Assembly: GCA_947259495.1 (NCBI GenBank)
Contig: CAMYLV010000027.1
Span: 27,984 to 91,983 of the forward strand
Reading direction: 5' to 3'
Origin: an uncultured Desulfobacterales bacterium
GTDB taxonomy: Bacteria > Desulfobacterota > Desulfobacteria > Desulfobacterales > JAHEIW01
Length of the DNA stretch: 64,000 nucleotides
How positions within the stretch are numbered: the stretch's first letter is position 1; each line of letters begins with the position of its first letter. A program made the translations under genes and the position numbers. The notes under the pieces are model-generated. The model was not told the origin of the DNA and did no database searches. It saw only the letters and a program-made list of their open reading frames with translations. This document shows positions 15,282 through 24,412 of the stretch, one piece after another.

Positions 15282-16934
15282 ATGACCAAGAGGAGTTTAG
15301 GGAAGATTTTTCTTTTATCTTTTATATTCATACTATCGGCCCTTTTAATACTTTCCTGCGAAAAATCTACAGAAACGGGCAGGGACGCAGAAAAACTCAA
15401 TAAGCTAACCGAACAAGTCGAAAAATTGACTGAAAAGGTCGATCAATTATCCAAACAGGTTGATGAGATGGGCCGGAAACTGGAGAAATTCAGCGAAACA
15501 ATGGCAGCCCCTCAACGAGGCGGAAGTCTGGTTCTGTGCGTGGGGGATGAACCACCGGGGCTGGATCCGACAGCGAGTGCCTCTGCCGCAATCGATCGGG
15601 TCGTTTACGCCAACATCATGGAGGGTTTGATCAAGGTCGACCGCAATGGCAAATTTGTGCCCGGTCTGGCAGCCAAATGGGACGTTTCCCCGGACGGCAA
15701 GGTGTACACGTTTCAACTTCGCCAGGGCGTCAAGTTTCACAACGGTGAAATTTTCAACGCCCGGGTGGCCCGGTGGAACCTTGAGCGCGGCGCGGCGGCG
15801 GACACTAAAAATGCCCACCCTGAATTTTTCCGTGTCATCGAAAAAATCGAGACACCGTACGACTACACGCTGGTGGTGACCCTCAAGGATGTCGATGCCC
15901 TGTTTATCGTGCACATGGCTGAGGGCGACGCGGTTATGCTGCCGATGAAAGGATACGAAAATACCGCGGCGGCGCCGATCGGAACCGGACCGTTCAAATT
16001 CGCCAAATGGACCCGCGGCGACAGCGTGGGAATGGTTAGAAACGAGAAGTATTGGAACCCCGCCCTGCCCTACCTGGACAAGGTGACCTATCGGTTCATT
16101 AAGGACCCCAGCGCCCAGGTTGCGGCTTTGAAAGCCGGTGACGTGGATATCATCGGTTGGCTCTTCGCTCCCGAGCTGGCGGCGGACATCGCCATAGATA
16201 AGCGGTTTAAGGTGCTCTCGGGTGCTTCCACCTCCGAAGTCATCATGTCCACCAATAACAAGGCCAAACCTTTTGACAACAAGCTTGTGCGCCAGGCCAT
16301 CGCCTATGCCATTGACCGCCAGACCGTCATCGACCTGGTCATGGCCGGCTACGGCACCGTCATCGGATCCCACTGGCCCCCCGTCACCCCTTACTACAAG
16401 AAGATGTCCGACAGGTTTCCCTTCAACCCGCAGAAAGCCAAAGAGCTGCTGGCCCAGGCCGGTTATCCGAGCGGTTTCGAGGCGACCATCAAACTACCGG
16501 CCATCTATCCCTATTCCCAGCGGGCCGGCGAGGTCATCGCCGACATGCTGGGTCAGATCGGGATCAAGCTCAAAATCGAGATTGTAGAGTGGGGTTTTTG
16601 GCTGGACCGCATTTTCAAGCAGAAGGACTTTGAACTGTCCATGATCGGCCACGCAGAAGCCTGGGACATCGGGATATACGCCAACCCGAATTACTACTTC
16701 CAGTACGATTCCCAGGAGTTCCGGGAAGCCTATGCCAAAGCGCTCAAGGCGCCAAACGAAGCGGAGAAAGCCAAATGGTTTGGACGCTGCCAGGAAATCA
16801 TTGCCGAGGATGCCGTCAACGGCTTTCTTTTCCTTTCACCCGCACTTTCGGCAATGAAAGTCGAGCTGATGAACTGGTGGGAGAATTATCCAACCATTGC
16901 GCTCGATTGCACCGAAGTGTGGTGGAAGCGTTAG
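15282..16934 (+). CDS. Peptide/nickel-type ABC transporter substrate-binding lipoprotein
   Basis: The 550-aa solute-binding protein is of the DppA/OppA class (SBP family 5). From ATG 15282 (TGGAGGGG about 8 nt upstream) it has a lipoprotein signal ending LLILSC (Cys near residue 27). Unusually, a 45-residue heptad coiled coil follows (LNKLTEQVEKLTEKVDQLSK). The mature SBP fold begins at GGSLVLCVGDEPPGLDPTAS. YANIMEGLIKVDRNGKFVPGLAAKW and FKFAKWTRGD are family hallmarks. The coiled coil probably extends or oligomerises the domain above the membrane; this is inference. It precedes the permease genes and follows the P1 peptidase by 35 nt. The ligand cannot be read from sequence. Confidence 0.9.
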   Translation: MTKRSLGKIFLLSFIFILSALLILSCEKSTETGRDAEKLNKLTEQVEKLTEKVDQLSKQVDEMGRKLEKFSETMAAPQRGGSLVLCVGDEPPGLDPTASASAAIDRVVYANIMEGLIKVDRNGKFVPGLAAKWDVSPDGKVYTFQLRQGVKFHNGEIFNARVARWNLERGAAADTKNAHPEFFRVIEKIETPYDYTLVVTLKDVDALFIVHMAEGDAVMLPMKGYENTAAAPIGTGPFKFAKWTRGDSVGMVRNEKYWNPALPYLDKVTYRFIKDPSAQVAALKAGDVDIIGWLFAPELAADIAIDKRFKVLSGASTSEVIMSTNNKAKPFDNKLVRQAIAYAIDRQTVIDLVMAGYGTVIGSHWPPVTPYYKKMSDRFPFNPQKAKELLAQAGYPSGFEATIKLPAIYPYSQRAGEVIADMLGQIGIKLKIEIVEWGFWLDRIFKQKDFELSMIGHAEAWDIGIYANPNYYFQYDSQEFREAYAKALKAPNEAEKAKWFGRCQEIIAEDAVNGFLFLSPALSAMKVELMNWWENYPTIALDCTEVWWKR

Positions 16935-16989
16935 TCCATTTTGCTGTGTGGGTAAATGAATAGACCGGTTCTTTTATTTTAATGACATC

Positions 16990-17100
16990 GGAGTGATGAA
17001 CACTGGCGTAATGGAGTAATGAAGTAATAGCGTATTGGGATGATCTTTCTGAAAATGTCACCCATCATCCCCGGCAGTCCAGCACTCCACCACTCCAAGC
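16990..17100. repeat. Low-complexity inverted repeat (GGAGTGATGGAGTAATG word)
   Basis: The left arm (16990-17043) carries GGAGTGATG, AATGGAGTAATG and GAAGTAATAG words. The right arm (17063-17100) carries CAGTCCAGCACTCCACCACTCC. It lies in the 180-nt gap between the substrate-binding protein and permease genes, so it would be transcribed within the operon. The same word class recurs at 29.8 kb. Confidence 0.6.
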
Positions 17101-17114
17101 ATCTATGAGTATCC

Positions 17115-18059
17115 ATGATCCGCTACCTGATCAAAAAACTGATAACCCTATTGATTCTGCTTGGCCTTGTCTCCATTACGGTATTCGCGGTTCTTTTCGT
17201 TCTTCCCGGCGACCCGGCTCAGATTATTTTAGGGATCAATGCGACCCCCGAGTCGCTGGCGACGCTGCGCGCCGAGCTGGGTTTGGACAAATCATTCATG
17301 GGACAATATGCGCATTGGATGGGAAACCTTCTGCTGGGCCAGAGCCAACAGTCCATCCATTACAAAATGCCCGTTTACGAGTTGATCCGGGACAGCCTGG
17401 CGGTGACCGGTCCGCTGGCCCTTCTGGCCATGCTGTTCGCCCTCGCTATTTCGCTGCCTTTTGGCATCTACGCCGCCCGGCATCAAAACCAAGCCGGTGA
17501 TGTGGTGGTTATGGTTTGCACCCAGCTCGGGCTCGCCACCCCGGAATTCTGGTTTGGGATTCTGCTCACCCTGTTGTTTTCGGTTCAGCTGGGCTGGTTC
17601 TCCGCCGGCGGCTTCCCGGGCTGGAGCACCGATTGCTGGGGTTCGCTCAAAGCGCTGCTTTTACCGGCCTTCGCCCTGGGCGTCATCCGCGCCTCCATCC
17701 TGACACGGCTGACGCGCTCCTCCATGCTGGAAGTTCTGAGTGAGGATTACGTGCGCACGGCGCGCGCCAAAGGGCTCAAAGAACGGACGGTCGTTTATGG
17801 ACATGCACTGCGCAACGCACTCGCTCCGGTCCTGACCATCATGGGGCTTCAGTTGGGACAGCTACTGGCAGGGGCGATCATCATCGAAAACGTCTTTTTT
17901 CTGCCCGGTCTGGGAAGGCTCGTTTTTAACGCCATCGGCCAGCGAGATTTGCCGGTGGTGCGAGATATCGTATTGTTTATGGCGGCTGCCGTCGTGGTGG
18001 TCAATTTTCTCGTCGATATAGCCTACGCCGTTATTGATCCAAGAATACAGCTGGAGTAA
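17115..18059 (+). CDS. dppB: Peptide ABC transporter permease, DppB type
   Basis: The 314-aa inner-membrane permease has about six helices. The first begins at the N terminus (MIRYLIKKLITLLILLGLVS), followed by the DppB-type periplasmic segment with PGDPAQ and LGLDKSFMGQY. The EAA loop that contacts the ATPase reads YVRTARAKGLKERTVVYGHAL, and the C terminus ends DIAYAVIDPRIQLE, characteristic of DppB/OppB. It pairs with the next permease to form the channel. Start ATG 17115 has only a weak ribosome site and lies just after a low-complexity inverted repeat. Confidence 0.9.
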   Translation: MIRYLIKKLITLLILLGLVSITVFAVLFVLPGDPAQIILGINATPESLATLRAELGLDKSFMGQYAHWMGNLLLGQSQQSIHYKMPVYELIRDSLAVTGPLALLAMLFALAISLPFGIYAARHQNQAGDVVVMVCTQLGLATPEFWFGILLTLLFSVQLGWFSAGGFPGWSTDCWGSLKALLLPAFALGVIRASILTRLTRSSMLEVLSEDYVRTARAKGLKERTVVYGHALRNALAPVLTIMGLQLGQLLAGAIIIENVFFLPGLGRLVFNAIGQRDLPVVRDIVLFMAAAVVVVNFLVDIAYAVIDPRIQLE

Positions 18060-18125
18060 AGGGCAACTTTCTTGGATCTTTGAATCCGCGTTGGTTGAAG
18101 CCATCTGGATTTGAATAACGCATTT

Positions 18126-18950
18126 ATGAAACGCTTCTTTAGAAATAAAAACTTTACCGTTGGATTTATTTTGTCGTTGATTGTGATCATCGCGGCTGTC
18201 ATCAGTCTGATCTGGACACCCTTTGATGCCAACAGGATGAATGCCAAACTGCGTCTGCAGGGTCCGTCCTGGCAGCACCCGCTGGGAACAGACCAGTACG
18301 GCCGGGACACGCTCTCGCGGGTGATGGTGGGCGCCGTAAATTCGATTATCGTCGGGCTCATGACGGTGGCAATCGGTTTAAGTGTCGGCGTGCTATTGGG
18401 ACTGGCATCAGCCTATTACGGTAAATGGGTCGACGAGACGATTATGCGATTTTCAGACTTTTTATTCGGATTTCCAGCCGTATTGACAGCTATCTTGATA
18501 ACCTCGATTTTGGGACCTTCCATGATCAACGCCATGCTGGCGATCAGCATTTTTTATATCCCGGTGTTCGCCCGCCTGACCCGGGCGGTGGCCATGCTCA
18601 TCTGGGAGCGTGAGTTTATCGTGGCCGCCCGTGCGGCCGGCATCAGCGAGTGGAAGATTGCCTGGCGCCATGTGCTGCCCAACATTCTTTCAACGTTGCT
18701 GATCCAGGGCACGATTCAATTTGCCGTGGCCATTTTGGCCGAGGCCGGGCTGAGCTATCTTGGATTGGGAACCCAGCCCCCACACGCCTCCTGGGGCCGA
18801 ATGTTGAATGAAGCTCAGACCTATATGTCACTATCACCGTGGATGGCTATTTTTCCCGGATTGGCCATCGCCTGGGCAGTATTAGGATTTAATTTACTGG
18901 GAGATGGACTCAGGGATACTTTGGATCCCAAAATGGTCCGAATCAGATAG
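18126..18950 (+). CDS. dppC: Peptide ABC transporter permease, DppC type
   Basis: The 274-aa second permease is of the DppC/OppC class. It has an N-terminal helix (NFTVGFILSLIVIIAAVISL) and the family motif HPLGTDQYGRDTLSRV. The EAA loop is REFIVAARAAGISEWKIAWRHVLPN, and it ends NLLGDGLRDTLDPKM. ATG 18126 is preferred; the track's start at 18111 is a TTG without a better ribosome site. It follows dppB by 66 nt and precedes the M20 peptidase gene by 79 nt, so the transporter operon is interleaved with hydrolase genes. Confidence 0.9.
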   Translation: MKRFFRNKNFTVGFILSLIVIIAAVISLIWTPFDANRMNAKLRLQGPSWQHPLGTDQYGRDTLSRVMVGAVNSIIVGLMTVAIGLSVGVLLGLASAYYGKWVDETIMRFSDFLFGFPAVLTAILITSILGPSMINAMLAISIFYIPVFARLTRAVAMLIWEREFIVAARAAGISEWKIAWRHVLPNILSTLLIQGTIQFAVAILAEAGLSYLGLGTQPPHASWGRMLNEAQTYMSLSPWMAIFPGLAIAWAVLGFNLLGDGLRDTLDPKMVRIR

Positions 18951-19029
18951 TTTTCATCTGGAAACAAAATATACATATAAAGAACATATTTTCGAAATCT
19001 AAATTCGGTAAACTAAGCAATACATAGCA

Positions 19030-20304
19030 ATGTTACCTTCAGCAATTATCAAAAAAGTCCTTAGTCATATTGATCCAGACGAGCTAATTGCTTTGACGGC
19101 TGATCTGGTGCGGATCAACTCGGTGTGGGATCCGGCAGCCGGCACCAGTGAACAGGCTGTCGCAGAAAAAGTCGCGCGCTGGGCGCAATCGCAGGGTTTT
19201 GTGGTTCAGATCGACCAAGTCGCCCCAAACAGGTCCAATATCATCATCAGCGGGCCAACCGGATCGGAAAAACGGACCCTCATGTTTGAGGCCCATACCG
19301 ATGTGGTCACCCCGGGGGATGTTTCGGCCTGGCGATATGACCCCTTTGGCGCTGAAATTGTAGGCCGCCGGATGTATGGCCGCGGCACCAACGACACCAA
19401 GGGCAACCTGGCGGCCATGCTGATTGCGATGAAAGCTTTAAAAACCGCAGCGGTTGAGCTTTCCGGTTCAGTGGTCGGCGGGGCTCTGTGTGACGAAGAA
19501 GATCAGATGCTCGGCGTCACGGATTTTATAAAAAGAGGTCATGCCGATAAGATAACCGCAGCTGTGATCTGCGAGCCGCAAGACGGCATGATCTGTACCT
19601 CTCAGAAAGGTGCTGTTCGCGCCAGCTATCGGATCACCGGCCGCATGAGCCATGGTGCCATGCCGCTATCCGGTTTGAACTGCGCGCCGGCCATCGCCCG
19701 GCTCATTGATGGCCTGCACCAGCTGGAAAAAAAGGCGGCAACCACTGTCGGATGCGATACGCATTTAGGCTGGCCCAGCTTCACACCAACTGTCATCCAG
19801 GCCCCGTCGGCCGGCGCGCCCCAGCTCAATGTCATGCCCGGGGAAGCCGAGGTGCTGGTGGACATTCGCACCACGCCCGCGCAGTCCCATCAAAAAATCA
19901 CCACGGAGCTGAAAACACTGGCCCAAAATGTTACCCAAAAGGTCCGGGAAAGTTACAAACAGTACGACGACCTGCTTGATTTGCAACGGCGTCAAGACCT
20001 GGCAGTGCGTGTTGACATTTTAACCGACAGACCCTGTACGCTGACCGATGCGGCCGAGCCCATCGTTAAAGCGGCAGCCTGGGCCATCCAAACGATCAGC
20101 CGTAAAACACCGGTCTTTGGAGGGGTGCCCGGCGCAACCGACGGGACCTTTCTGTGGTCCATGAAAAACATACCGATCGTCACCATGGGCGCGGGCAACC
20201 GCCGGATTCCCCATCAAATCGACGAATGGGTCGATCTGGATCAACTGATTGAGACCGCCGGGGTTTATGCCCTGACAGCGCTGCAATATCTCCGGGCCGG
20301 ATAA
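19030..20304 (+). CDS. M20-family metallopeptidase (ArgE/DapE/CNDP superfamily)
   Basis: The 424-aa di-zinc amidohydrolase shows the M20 ligands in order: histidine in EAHTDVV, bridging aspartate in GRGTNDTKG, catalytic and binding glutamates in CDEEDQ, a further acidic ligand in CEPQD, and a late histidine in RIPHQIDEW. A lid/dimerisation domain (about residues 190-320) interrupts the catalytic domain. M20 members deacylate acetyl- or succinyl-amino acids, or cleave dipeptides including carnosine. Its position between the permease and ATPase genes suggests it acts on the imported substrate. ArgE and DapE roles are less likely here, as no arginine or lysine pathway genes are near. No strong ribosome site at ATG 19030. 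Confidence 0.85.
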   Translation: MLPSAIIKKVLSHIDPDELIALTADLVRINSVWDPAAGTSEQAVAEKVARWAQSQGFVVQIDQVAPNRSNIIISGPTGSEKRTLMFEAHTDVVTPGDVSAWRYDPFGAEIVGRRMYGRGTNDTKGNLAAMLIAMKALKTAAVELSGSVVGGALCDEEDQMLGVTDFIKRGHADKITAAVICEPQDGMICTSQKGAVRASYRITGRMSHGAMPLSGLNCAPAIARLIDGLHQLEKKAATTVGCDTHLGWPSFTPTVIQAPSAGAPQLNVMPGEAEVLVDIRTTPAQSHQKITTELKTLAQNVTQKVRESYKQYDDLLDLQRRQDLAVRVDILTDRPCTLTDAAEPIVKAAAWAIQTISRKTPVFGGVPGATDGTFLWSMKNIPIVTMGAGNRRIPHQIDEWVDLDQLIETAGVYALTALQYLRAG

Positions 20305-20309
20305 AGCAA

Positions 20310-21317
20310 ATGGATCCTAAACTTTTAACAATCGAAGCTCTGAGTGTTCACTTCCACCTTCCCGAAGGTGTCGCCCGGGCGGTGGATGGGATCGGCTTTG
20401 ATCTGCAACCCGGCGAAACCCTGGGGCTGGTGGGGGAATCCGGTTGCGGCAAAAGTGTCACCGCGTTAAGCATTTTAGGTCTGGTTCAGTCTCCGCCGGG
20501 CCGGATCGAAGCCGGCCGTATCCTGTTTGAAAGCCGGAATTTGCTGCGGCTGGATGCCGAGGGCTTGCGCCGTATTCGGGGCCGGGACATCTCAATGATT
20601 TTTCAGGAACCCATGACGTCTCTAAATCCGGTGCTGCCCATCGGACGACAGGTGGCCGAACCGCTGATGGTCCATAAGGCACTTTCACGATCGGAAGCAA
20701 TGGCAGAAGCGGCTGCATGGCTGGATCACGTTAAAATCCCGGCTGCCCGCAAACGGCTTGACGATTACCCCCACCAGCTCTCCGGTGGTATGCGCCAGCG
20801 GGTAATGATTGCTATGGCGATGGTGTGTCGGCCGAAATTACTGATCGCCGATGAGCCCACCACCGCGCTGGATGTAACCATTCAGGCCCAGATCCTGTCC
20901 CTCATGCTGATGTTAAAATCAGAATTGAATATGTCTGTGTTGCTGATTACACATGACCTGGGGGTGGTGGCCCAGATGGCCTCGCGGGTGGTGGTCATGT
21001 ATGCCGGTCAGGTCGTTGAGGAGGGGCGTATGACGGACATGTTTGATCAACCCTTTCACCCCTACACCCGGGGCCTTCTCAAATCGATGCCGCGATTGGG
21101 CGATCGTCGGGCCGGACGTCCACCCCGGCTCAATGAAATTCCCGGAACCGTTCCATCCCTCATTGAAGCCGTTAGCGGGTGCCGGTTTGCCGGCCGCTGT
21201 CCGCACGTGTTTGACGTCTGTCGCAAACAGCAACCCGATCTTTTTAAAATCGGTGCCGGCCAGCGCGCGCGCTGTTGGCTGAAGCGCTACCCGGATCGGA
21301 GGAAACCAGATGCCTGA
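20310..21317 (+). CDS. dppD: Peptide ABC transporter ATP-binding protein, DppD type
   Basis: The 335-aa ATPase has Walker [11 protein letters not shown] loop [10 protein letters not shown], signature LSGGMRQRV and Walker [13 protein letters not shown]. The oligopeptide-specific C-terminal domain carries a four-cysteine pattern ([14 protein letters not shown] ... CWL). Such C-terminal cysteines can bind an iron-sulfur cluster in some DppD proteins; that is not shown here. It forms a heterodimer with DppF to energise import. It starts 5 nt after the M20 gene and overlaps dppF by 8 nt, so translation is coupled. Confidence 0.93.
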   Translation: MDPKLLTIEALSVHFHLPEGVARAVDGIGFDLQPGETLGLVGESGCGKSVTALSILGLVQSPPGRIEAGRILFESRNLLRLDAEGLRRIRGRDISMIFQEPMTSLNPVLPIGRQVAEPLMVHKALSRSEAMAEAAAWLDHVKIPAARKRLDDYPHQLSGGMRQRVMIAMAMVCRPKLLIADEPTTALDVTIQAQILSLMLMLKSELNMSVLLITHDLGVVAQMASRVVVMYAGQVVEEGRMTDMFDQPFHPYTRGLLKSMPRLGDRRAGRPPRLNEIPGTVPSLIEAVSGCRFAGRCPHVFDVCRKQQPDLFKIGAGQRARCWLKRYPDRRKPDA

Positions 21318-22302
21318 AGTCCCCCTGTTAAAGGTCAACAACCTGATCAAGGAATTTCCGCTGGGCGGTGGCTTGTTTGCCGAACCCAGGGCCCGGGTCC
21401 GGGCCGTCGATGATGTTTCCTTCGCGCTGTCACGCGGTGAAACTTTTGGCCTGGTAGGGGAATCGGGTTGCGGCAAAACAACGCTGGGACGCTTGATTCT
21501 GAGGTTAGTCGAACCCACCAGCGGGGATGTCGAATTCGACGGTCAACATATTCTGGCATTAGGCGCTAAAGAAATGCGGTTGCTGCGGCGCCGCATGCAG
21601 ATTATTTTCCAGGACCCCTACGCCAGCCTCGATCCGCGCATGAAGGTAAACGCCATCGTCACCGAACCGTTGTGCGCGATACAAAATCTTGCGAAAAGCG
21701 AACGCAAAAAGGTTGCTGCCGAACTGATCGAAAAAGTCGGACTGCGGGCAGCAGATTTGGATAAGTATCCGCATGAATTTTCAGGCGGACAACGTCAGCG
21801 GATCAGCATTGCACGGGCGCTGTGCGTGCGCCCGGATTTGATTGTCGCCGATGAGCCGGTCAGCGCTCTGGACGTTTCCATTCAGGCCCAGGTCATCAAT
21901 TTAATGGCGGATCTTAAAAAAGAGTTCCAGCTGTCCTATGTTTTCATTTCACATGATTTGAGTGTGGTCGAGCACATCAGCGACCGCATCGCTGTCATGT
22001 ACCTTGGAACGATCGTGGAGCTGGCACCGGCCGTAAGTTTCAGTGACTCCCCCCGTCATCCTTATACGGCGGCACTGCTGCGAGCCGTGCCAATGCCCGA
22101 CCCGCACCGAAAAACCGAGCCGTTTCCCATGGAGGGTGATGCGCCCAGCCCGATCGATCCGCCGCCGGGTTGCGCTTTTCATCCCCGATGTCCGCACGCG
22201 TTTGAGCGCTGCCGGGTTGAAAAGCCCTCACTGGTAAAAACGGCACGGCAACATTTCGTAGCCTGCTGGCTGAACAACAGCCGAGGACTGGGTATTGAAT
22301 AA
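21310..22302 (+). CDS. dppF: Peptide ABC transporter ATP-binding protein, DppF type
   Basis: The 330-aa second ATPase of the peptide importer has Walker [11 protein letters not shown] loop [11 protein letters not shown], signature FSGGQRQRI, Walker [13 protein letters not shown], and a C-terminal cysteine-rich domain ([14 protein letters not shown]). The [11 protein letters not shown] segment is typical of DppF/OppF rather than DppD/OppD. GGAGG about 8 nt before ATG 21310 lies within the end of dppD, giving an 8-nt overlap. It completes an SBP-permease-permease-ATPase-ATPase system. Confidence 0.93.
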   Translation: MPEVPLLKVNNLIKEFPLGGGLFAEPRARVRAVDDVSFALSRGETFGLVGESGCGKTTLGRLILRLVEPTSGDVEFDGQHILALGAKEMRLLRRRMQIIFQDPYASLDPRMKVNAIVTEPLCAIQNLAKSERKKVAAELIEKVGLRAADLDKYPHEFSGGQRQRISIARALCVRPDLIVADEPVSALDVSIQAQVINLMADLKKEFQLSYVFISHDLSVVEHISDRIAVMYLGTIVELAPAVSFSDSPRHPYTAALLRAVPMPDPHRKTEPFPMEGDAPSPIDPPPGCAFHPRCPHAFERCRVEKPSLVKTARQHFVACWLNNSRGLGIE

Positions 22303-22450
22303 TGAAAATTGAAGATTGAAGATTATTTCTCGATGGTCTTCCAAGTCATTGAGAAATGACCATATCATGCGTTGTGCCCGGAGTAAAAAACTGTAAATAA
22401 AAAAGGCAAAATTCCTTAAATATTCAATCTGCAATATTCAATATTCAATC
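22291..22450. repeat. Low-complexity inverted repeat (ATTGAAGATTGAAGA word)
   Basis: The left arm (22291-22325) is made of TTGAATAATGAAAATTGAAG words. The right arm (22419-22450) is the complementary TATTCAATCTGCAATATTCA and its repeats. It occupies the dppF-panE gap and ends just before the panE ribosome site. Confidence 0.6.
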
Positions 22451-22467
22451 CATACGGGAGAAAAAAC

Positions 22468-23388
22468 ATGAAAATAGCCGTTGTCGGTGCCGGAGCGATG
22501 GGCAGCCTGTTCGGCACCCTCCTGGCTGAAGGCGGCCATGCCGTCTGGCTCTATGATGTCTGGCAAGAACACATTGATGCAGTCAACCAAGATGGGGTCA
22601 CGCTTGAGTTTGACGGCAAGATCCGCCGGGTCAGGCTGGAGGCCACCACGGATCCTTTGCAAATCGGAGAAGCAGAGCTGGTGCTAGTTTTTGTAAAAGC
22701 GACCCAAACCAAATCCGCCGCACAAACAGCTGCTCGACTGGCGGGCTCCAAAGGTCTGGTAATGACCCTGCAAAACGGTATGGGCAACGCCGAGACAATC
22801 GCGCACATCATCACGCCCCGGCGCATCCTGGTCGGCACGACGGCGCATGGTGCCACAATGCTGAAAGCCGGATCGATTCGGCACGCCGGTGCCGGCCCCA
22901 CAACTGTCGGGATGTGGGCCGACGGTGAAAAGGAATTTCAAAACGCCCGGCAAATCGCTGATCAATTTACGCAGGTCGGAATCGAAACCACTGCGGTTAA
23001 AGATGTTCGTCCGGTGATCTGGGACAAGCTGCTCGTTAATGTCGGAATCAATGCCATCACCGCTTTAACGGGCATTAAAAACGGACAGATACTGGATCTC
23101 GAGCTGACCCGGGAACTTAGCCGCGCTGCAATCGAAGAAGCGGCTTCAGTGGCACAGGCCCGGGGAATCCAGATGCGCAAAGATCCGGCATCCCCTGTTT
23201 TTCAGGTCGCTGCAGCCACTGCAGCCAACCGATCCTCCATGGGCCAGGATGTGGATCACTGTCGGCCGACTGAAATTATGGCCATAAACGGGTTTGTGGT
23301 GCGTGAAGCCGAAAGCATGGGCATTTCCGCCCCGGTCAACCGGACGCTGACAGCATTGGTGCAGACGATGGAGGCACATTATAAATAA
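22468..23388 (+). CDS. panE: 2-Dehydropantoate 2-reductase (ketopantoate reductase)
   Basis: PanE reduces 2-dehydropantoate to pantoate with NADPH in pantothenate synthesis. The 306-aa protein has the dinucleotide motif VVGAGAMGSLFG at its N terminus and the conserved VIWDKLLVNVGINAITALT segment with the catalytic lysine. The substrate-binding SSMGQDV and RPTEIMAINGFVV segments lie near the C terminus. The family also includes reductases for other 2-keto acids, but the adjacent panB supports the ketopantoate role. GGGAGAAAAAAC precedes ATG 22468. Whether it shares a transcript with dppF is uncertain because a 165-nt gap with an inverted repeat intervenes. Confidence 0.88.
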   Translation: MKIAVVGAGAMGSLFGTLLAEGGHAVWLYDVWQEHIDAVNQDGVTLEFDGKIRRVRLEATTDPLQIGEAELVLVFVKATQTKSAAQTAARLAGSKGLVMTLQNGMGNAETIAHIITPRRILVGTTAHGATMLKAGSIRHAGAGPTTVGMWADGEKEFQNARQIADQFTQVGIETTAVKDVRPVIWDKLLVNVGINAITALTGIKNGQILDLELTRELSRAAIEEAASVAQARGIQMRKDPASPVFQVAAATAANRSSMGQDVDHCRPTEIMAINGFVVREAESMGISAPVNRTLTALVQTMEAHYK

Positions 23389-23389
23389 C

Positions 23390-23487
23390 GGAAGACAGAG
23401 GACAGAAAACAGATGTCAGAAGGGATGTCTCATCTTTCAGCATTTCTGGTCTGTCTTCTGTCCTCTGGCCTCTGCCTTCTGAAATGT
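23390..23487. repeat. Low-complexity inverted repeat (GACAGAGGACAGA word), second copy
   Basis: The left arm GAAGACAGAGGACAGAAAAC (23390-23424) pairs with the right arm CTGTCTTCTGTCCTCTG and following CTCTG words (23449-23487). It is the same word class as at 1.71-1.84 kb and fills the panE-panB gap. Confidence 0.65.
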
Positions 23488-23527
23488 GAATTCTCCAACC
23501 AAAATCTAATGGAAAGGGAACAAACAA

Positions 23528-24373
23528 ATGAGCAAAAACGTTACGATTTCAGACATCCAACAGGCCAAGGTCGAAGGCCGTAAACTGGTGATGCTCACGG
23601 CCTATGATTATCCGTTTGGTTTGCTGGCCGATCAGGCGGAAATCGACATGGTGCTGGTGGGCGATTCGCTGGGCATGGTCGTCATGGGGATGGACGGTAC
23701 CGTTAAAGTGACCATGGAACACATGATCCATCATATCAAAGCGGTTGTACGGGGCTGCAAAGGGCCGCTGGTGATCGGAGATATGCCCTTTATGAGCTAT
23801 AATACGTCTATCCGCGAAGCGATCCATAACGCCGGCCGCCTGATGAAAGAAGGTGGTTGTGATGCCATCAAACTGGAGGGCGGCCTTAATTTCGTCCCCA
23901 CCGTTGCAGCCATCGTAAAAGCCGGCATACCGGTGCAGGGTCACATCGGCTTGACGCCCCAGACAGCCAGCGCTCTGGGGGGCTTTAAAATGCAGGGCAA
24001 AGACGCGGCGGCGGCCAAAGAAATCATTGATGACGCCGCGGGCCTGGAGGACGCCGGAGTATTTTCGATCGTTCTGGAAGCCGTTCCGGCCCCTCTTGGC
24101 AAAATGATCTCGGAAGCGGTCAGGGTTCCGATCATCGGCATTGGTGCCGGACCGGACGTGGATGGCCAGGTGCTGGTCACCCATGACATGATCGGGCTGT
24201 TCGACAAGTTTGTACCCAAATTTGTCAAGCAGTATACGCAGATTCGAACGATCATTTTGGACGCCATGCTGGCCTATAAAAAAGATGTGCAGGCAGTGGA
24301 TTTCCCGGGGCCGGAGCATTCATTCAAAATGTCCGCAGAGACGCTGACGCAACTCAAAAAAATGACCGATTAA
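23528..24373 (+). CDS. panB: 3-Methyl-2-oxobutanoate hydroxymethyltransferase
   Basis: PanB transfers a hydroxymethyl group from 5,10-methylene-THF to 2-oxoisovalerate, giving ketopantoate, the substrate of PanE. The 281-aa TIM-barrel protein shows family motifs MLTAYDYPF, VGDSLGMVVMG (metal-binding aspartate), CDAIKLEGG, HIGLTPQ and GIGAGPDVDGQVLV. The length is typical (about 265-285 aa). GGAAAGGGAAC precedes ATG 23528. panC and panD are not in this window, so beta-alanine must come from elsewhere. Confidence 0.96.
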   Translation: MSKNVTISDIQQAKVEGRKLVMLTAYDYPFGLLADQAEIDMVLVGDSLGMVVMGMDGTVKVTMEHMIHHIKAVVRGCKGPLVIGDMPFMSYNTSIREAIHNAGRLMKEGGCDAIKLEGGLNFVPTVAAIVKAGIPVQGHIGLTPQTASALGGFKMQGKDAAAAKEIIDDAAGLEDAGVFSIVLEAVPAPLGKMISEAVRVPIIGIGAGPDVDGQVLVTHDMIGLFDKFVPKFVKQYTQIRTIILDAMLAYKKDVQAVDFPGPEHSFKMSAETLTQLKKMTD

Positions 24374-24412
24374 TTCTTAGAACCGCTTTGCGTTAGATTT
24401 GAATATTTTATT

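Noticed and set aside
15447-16373. 308-aa minus-strand ORF opposite the substrate-binding protein
   Set aside because: Antisense shadow without motifs or ribosome site.
23549-24319. 256-aa minus-strand ORF opposite panB
   Set aside because: Antisense shadow; panB is certain.
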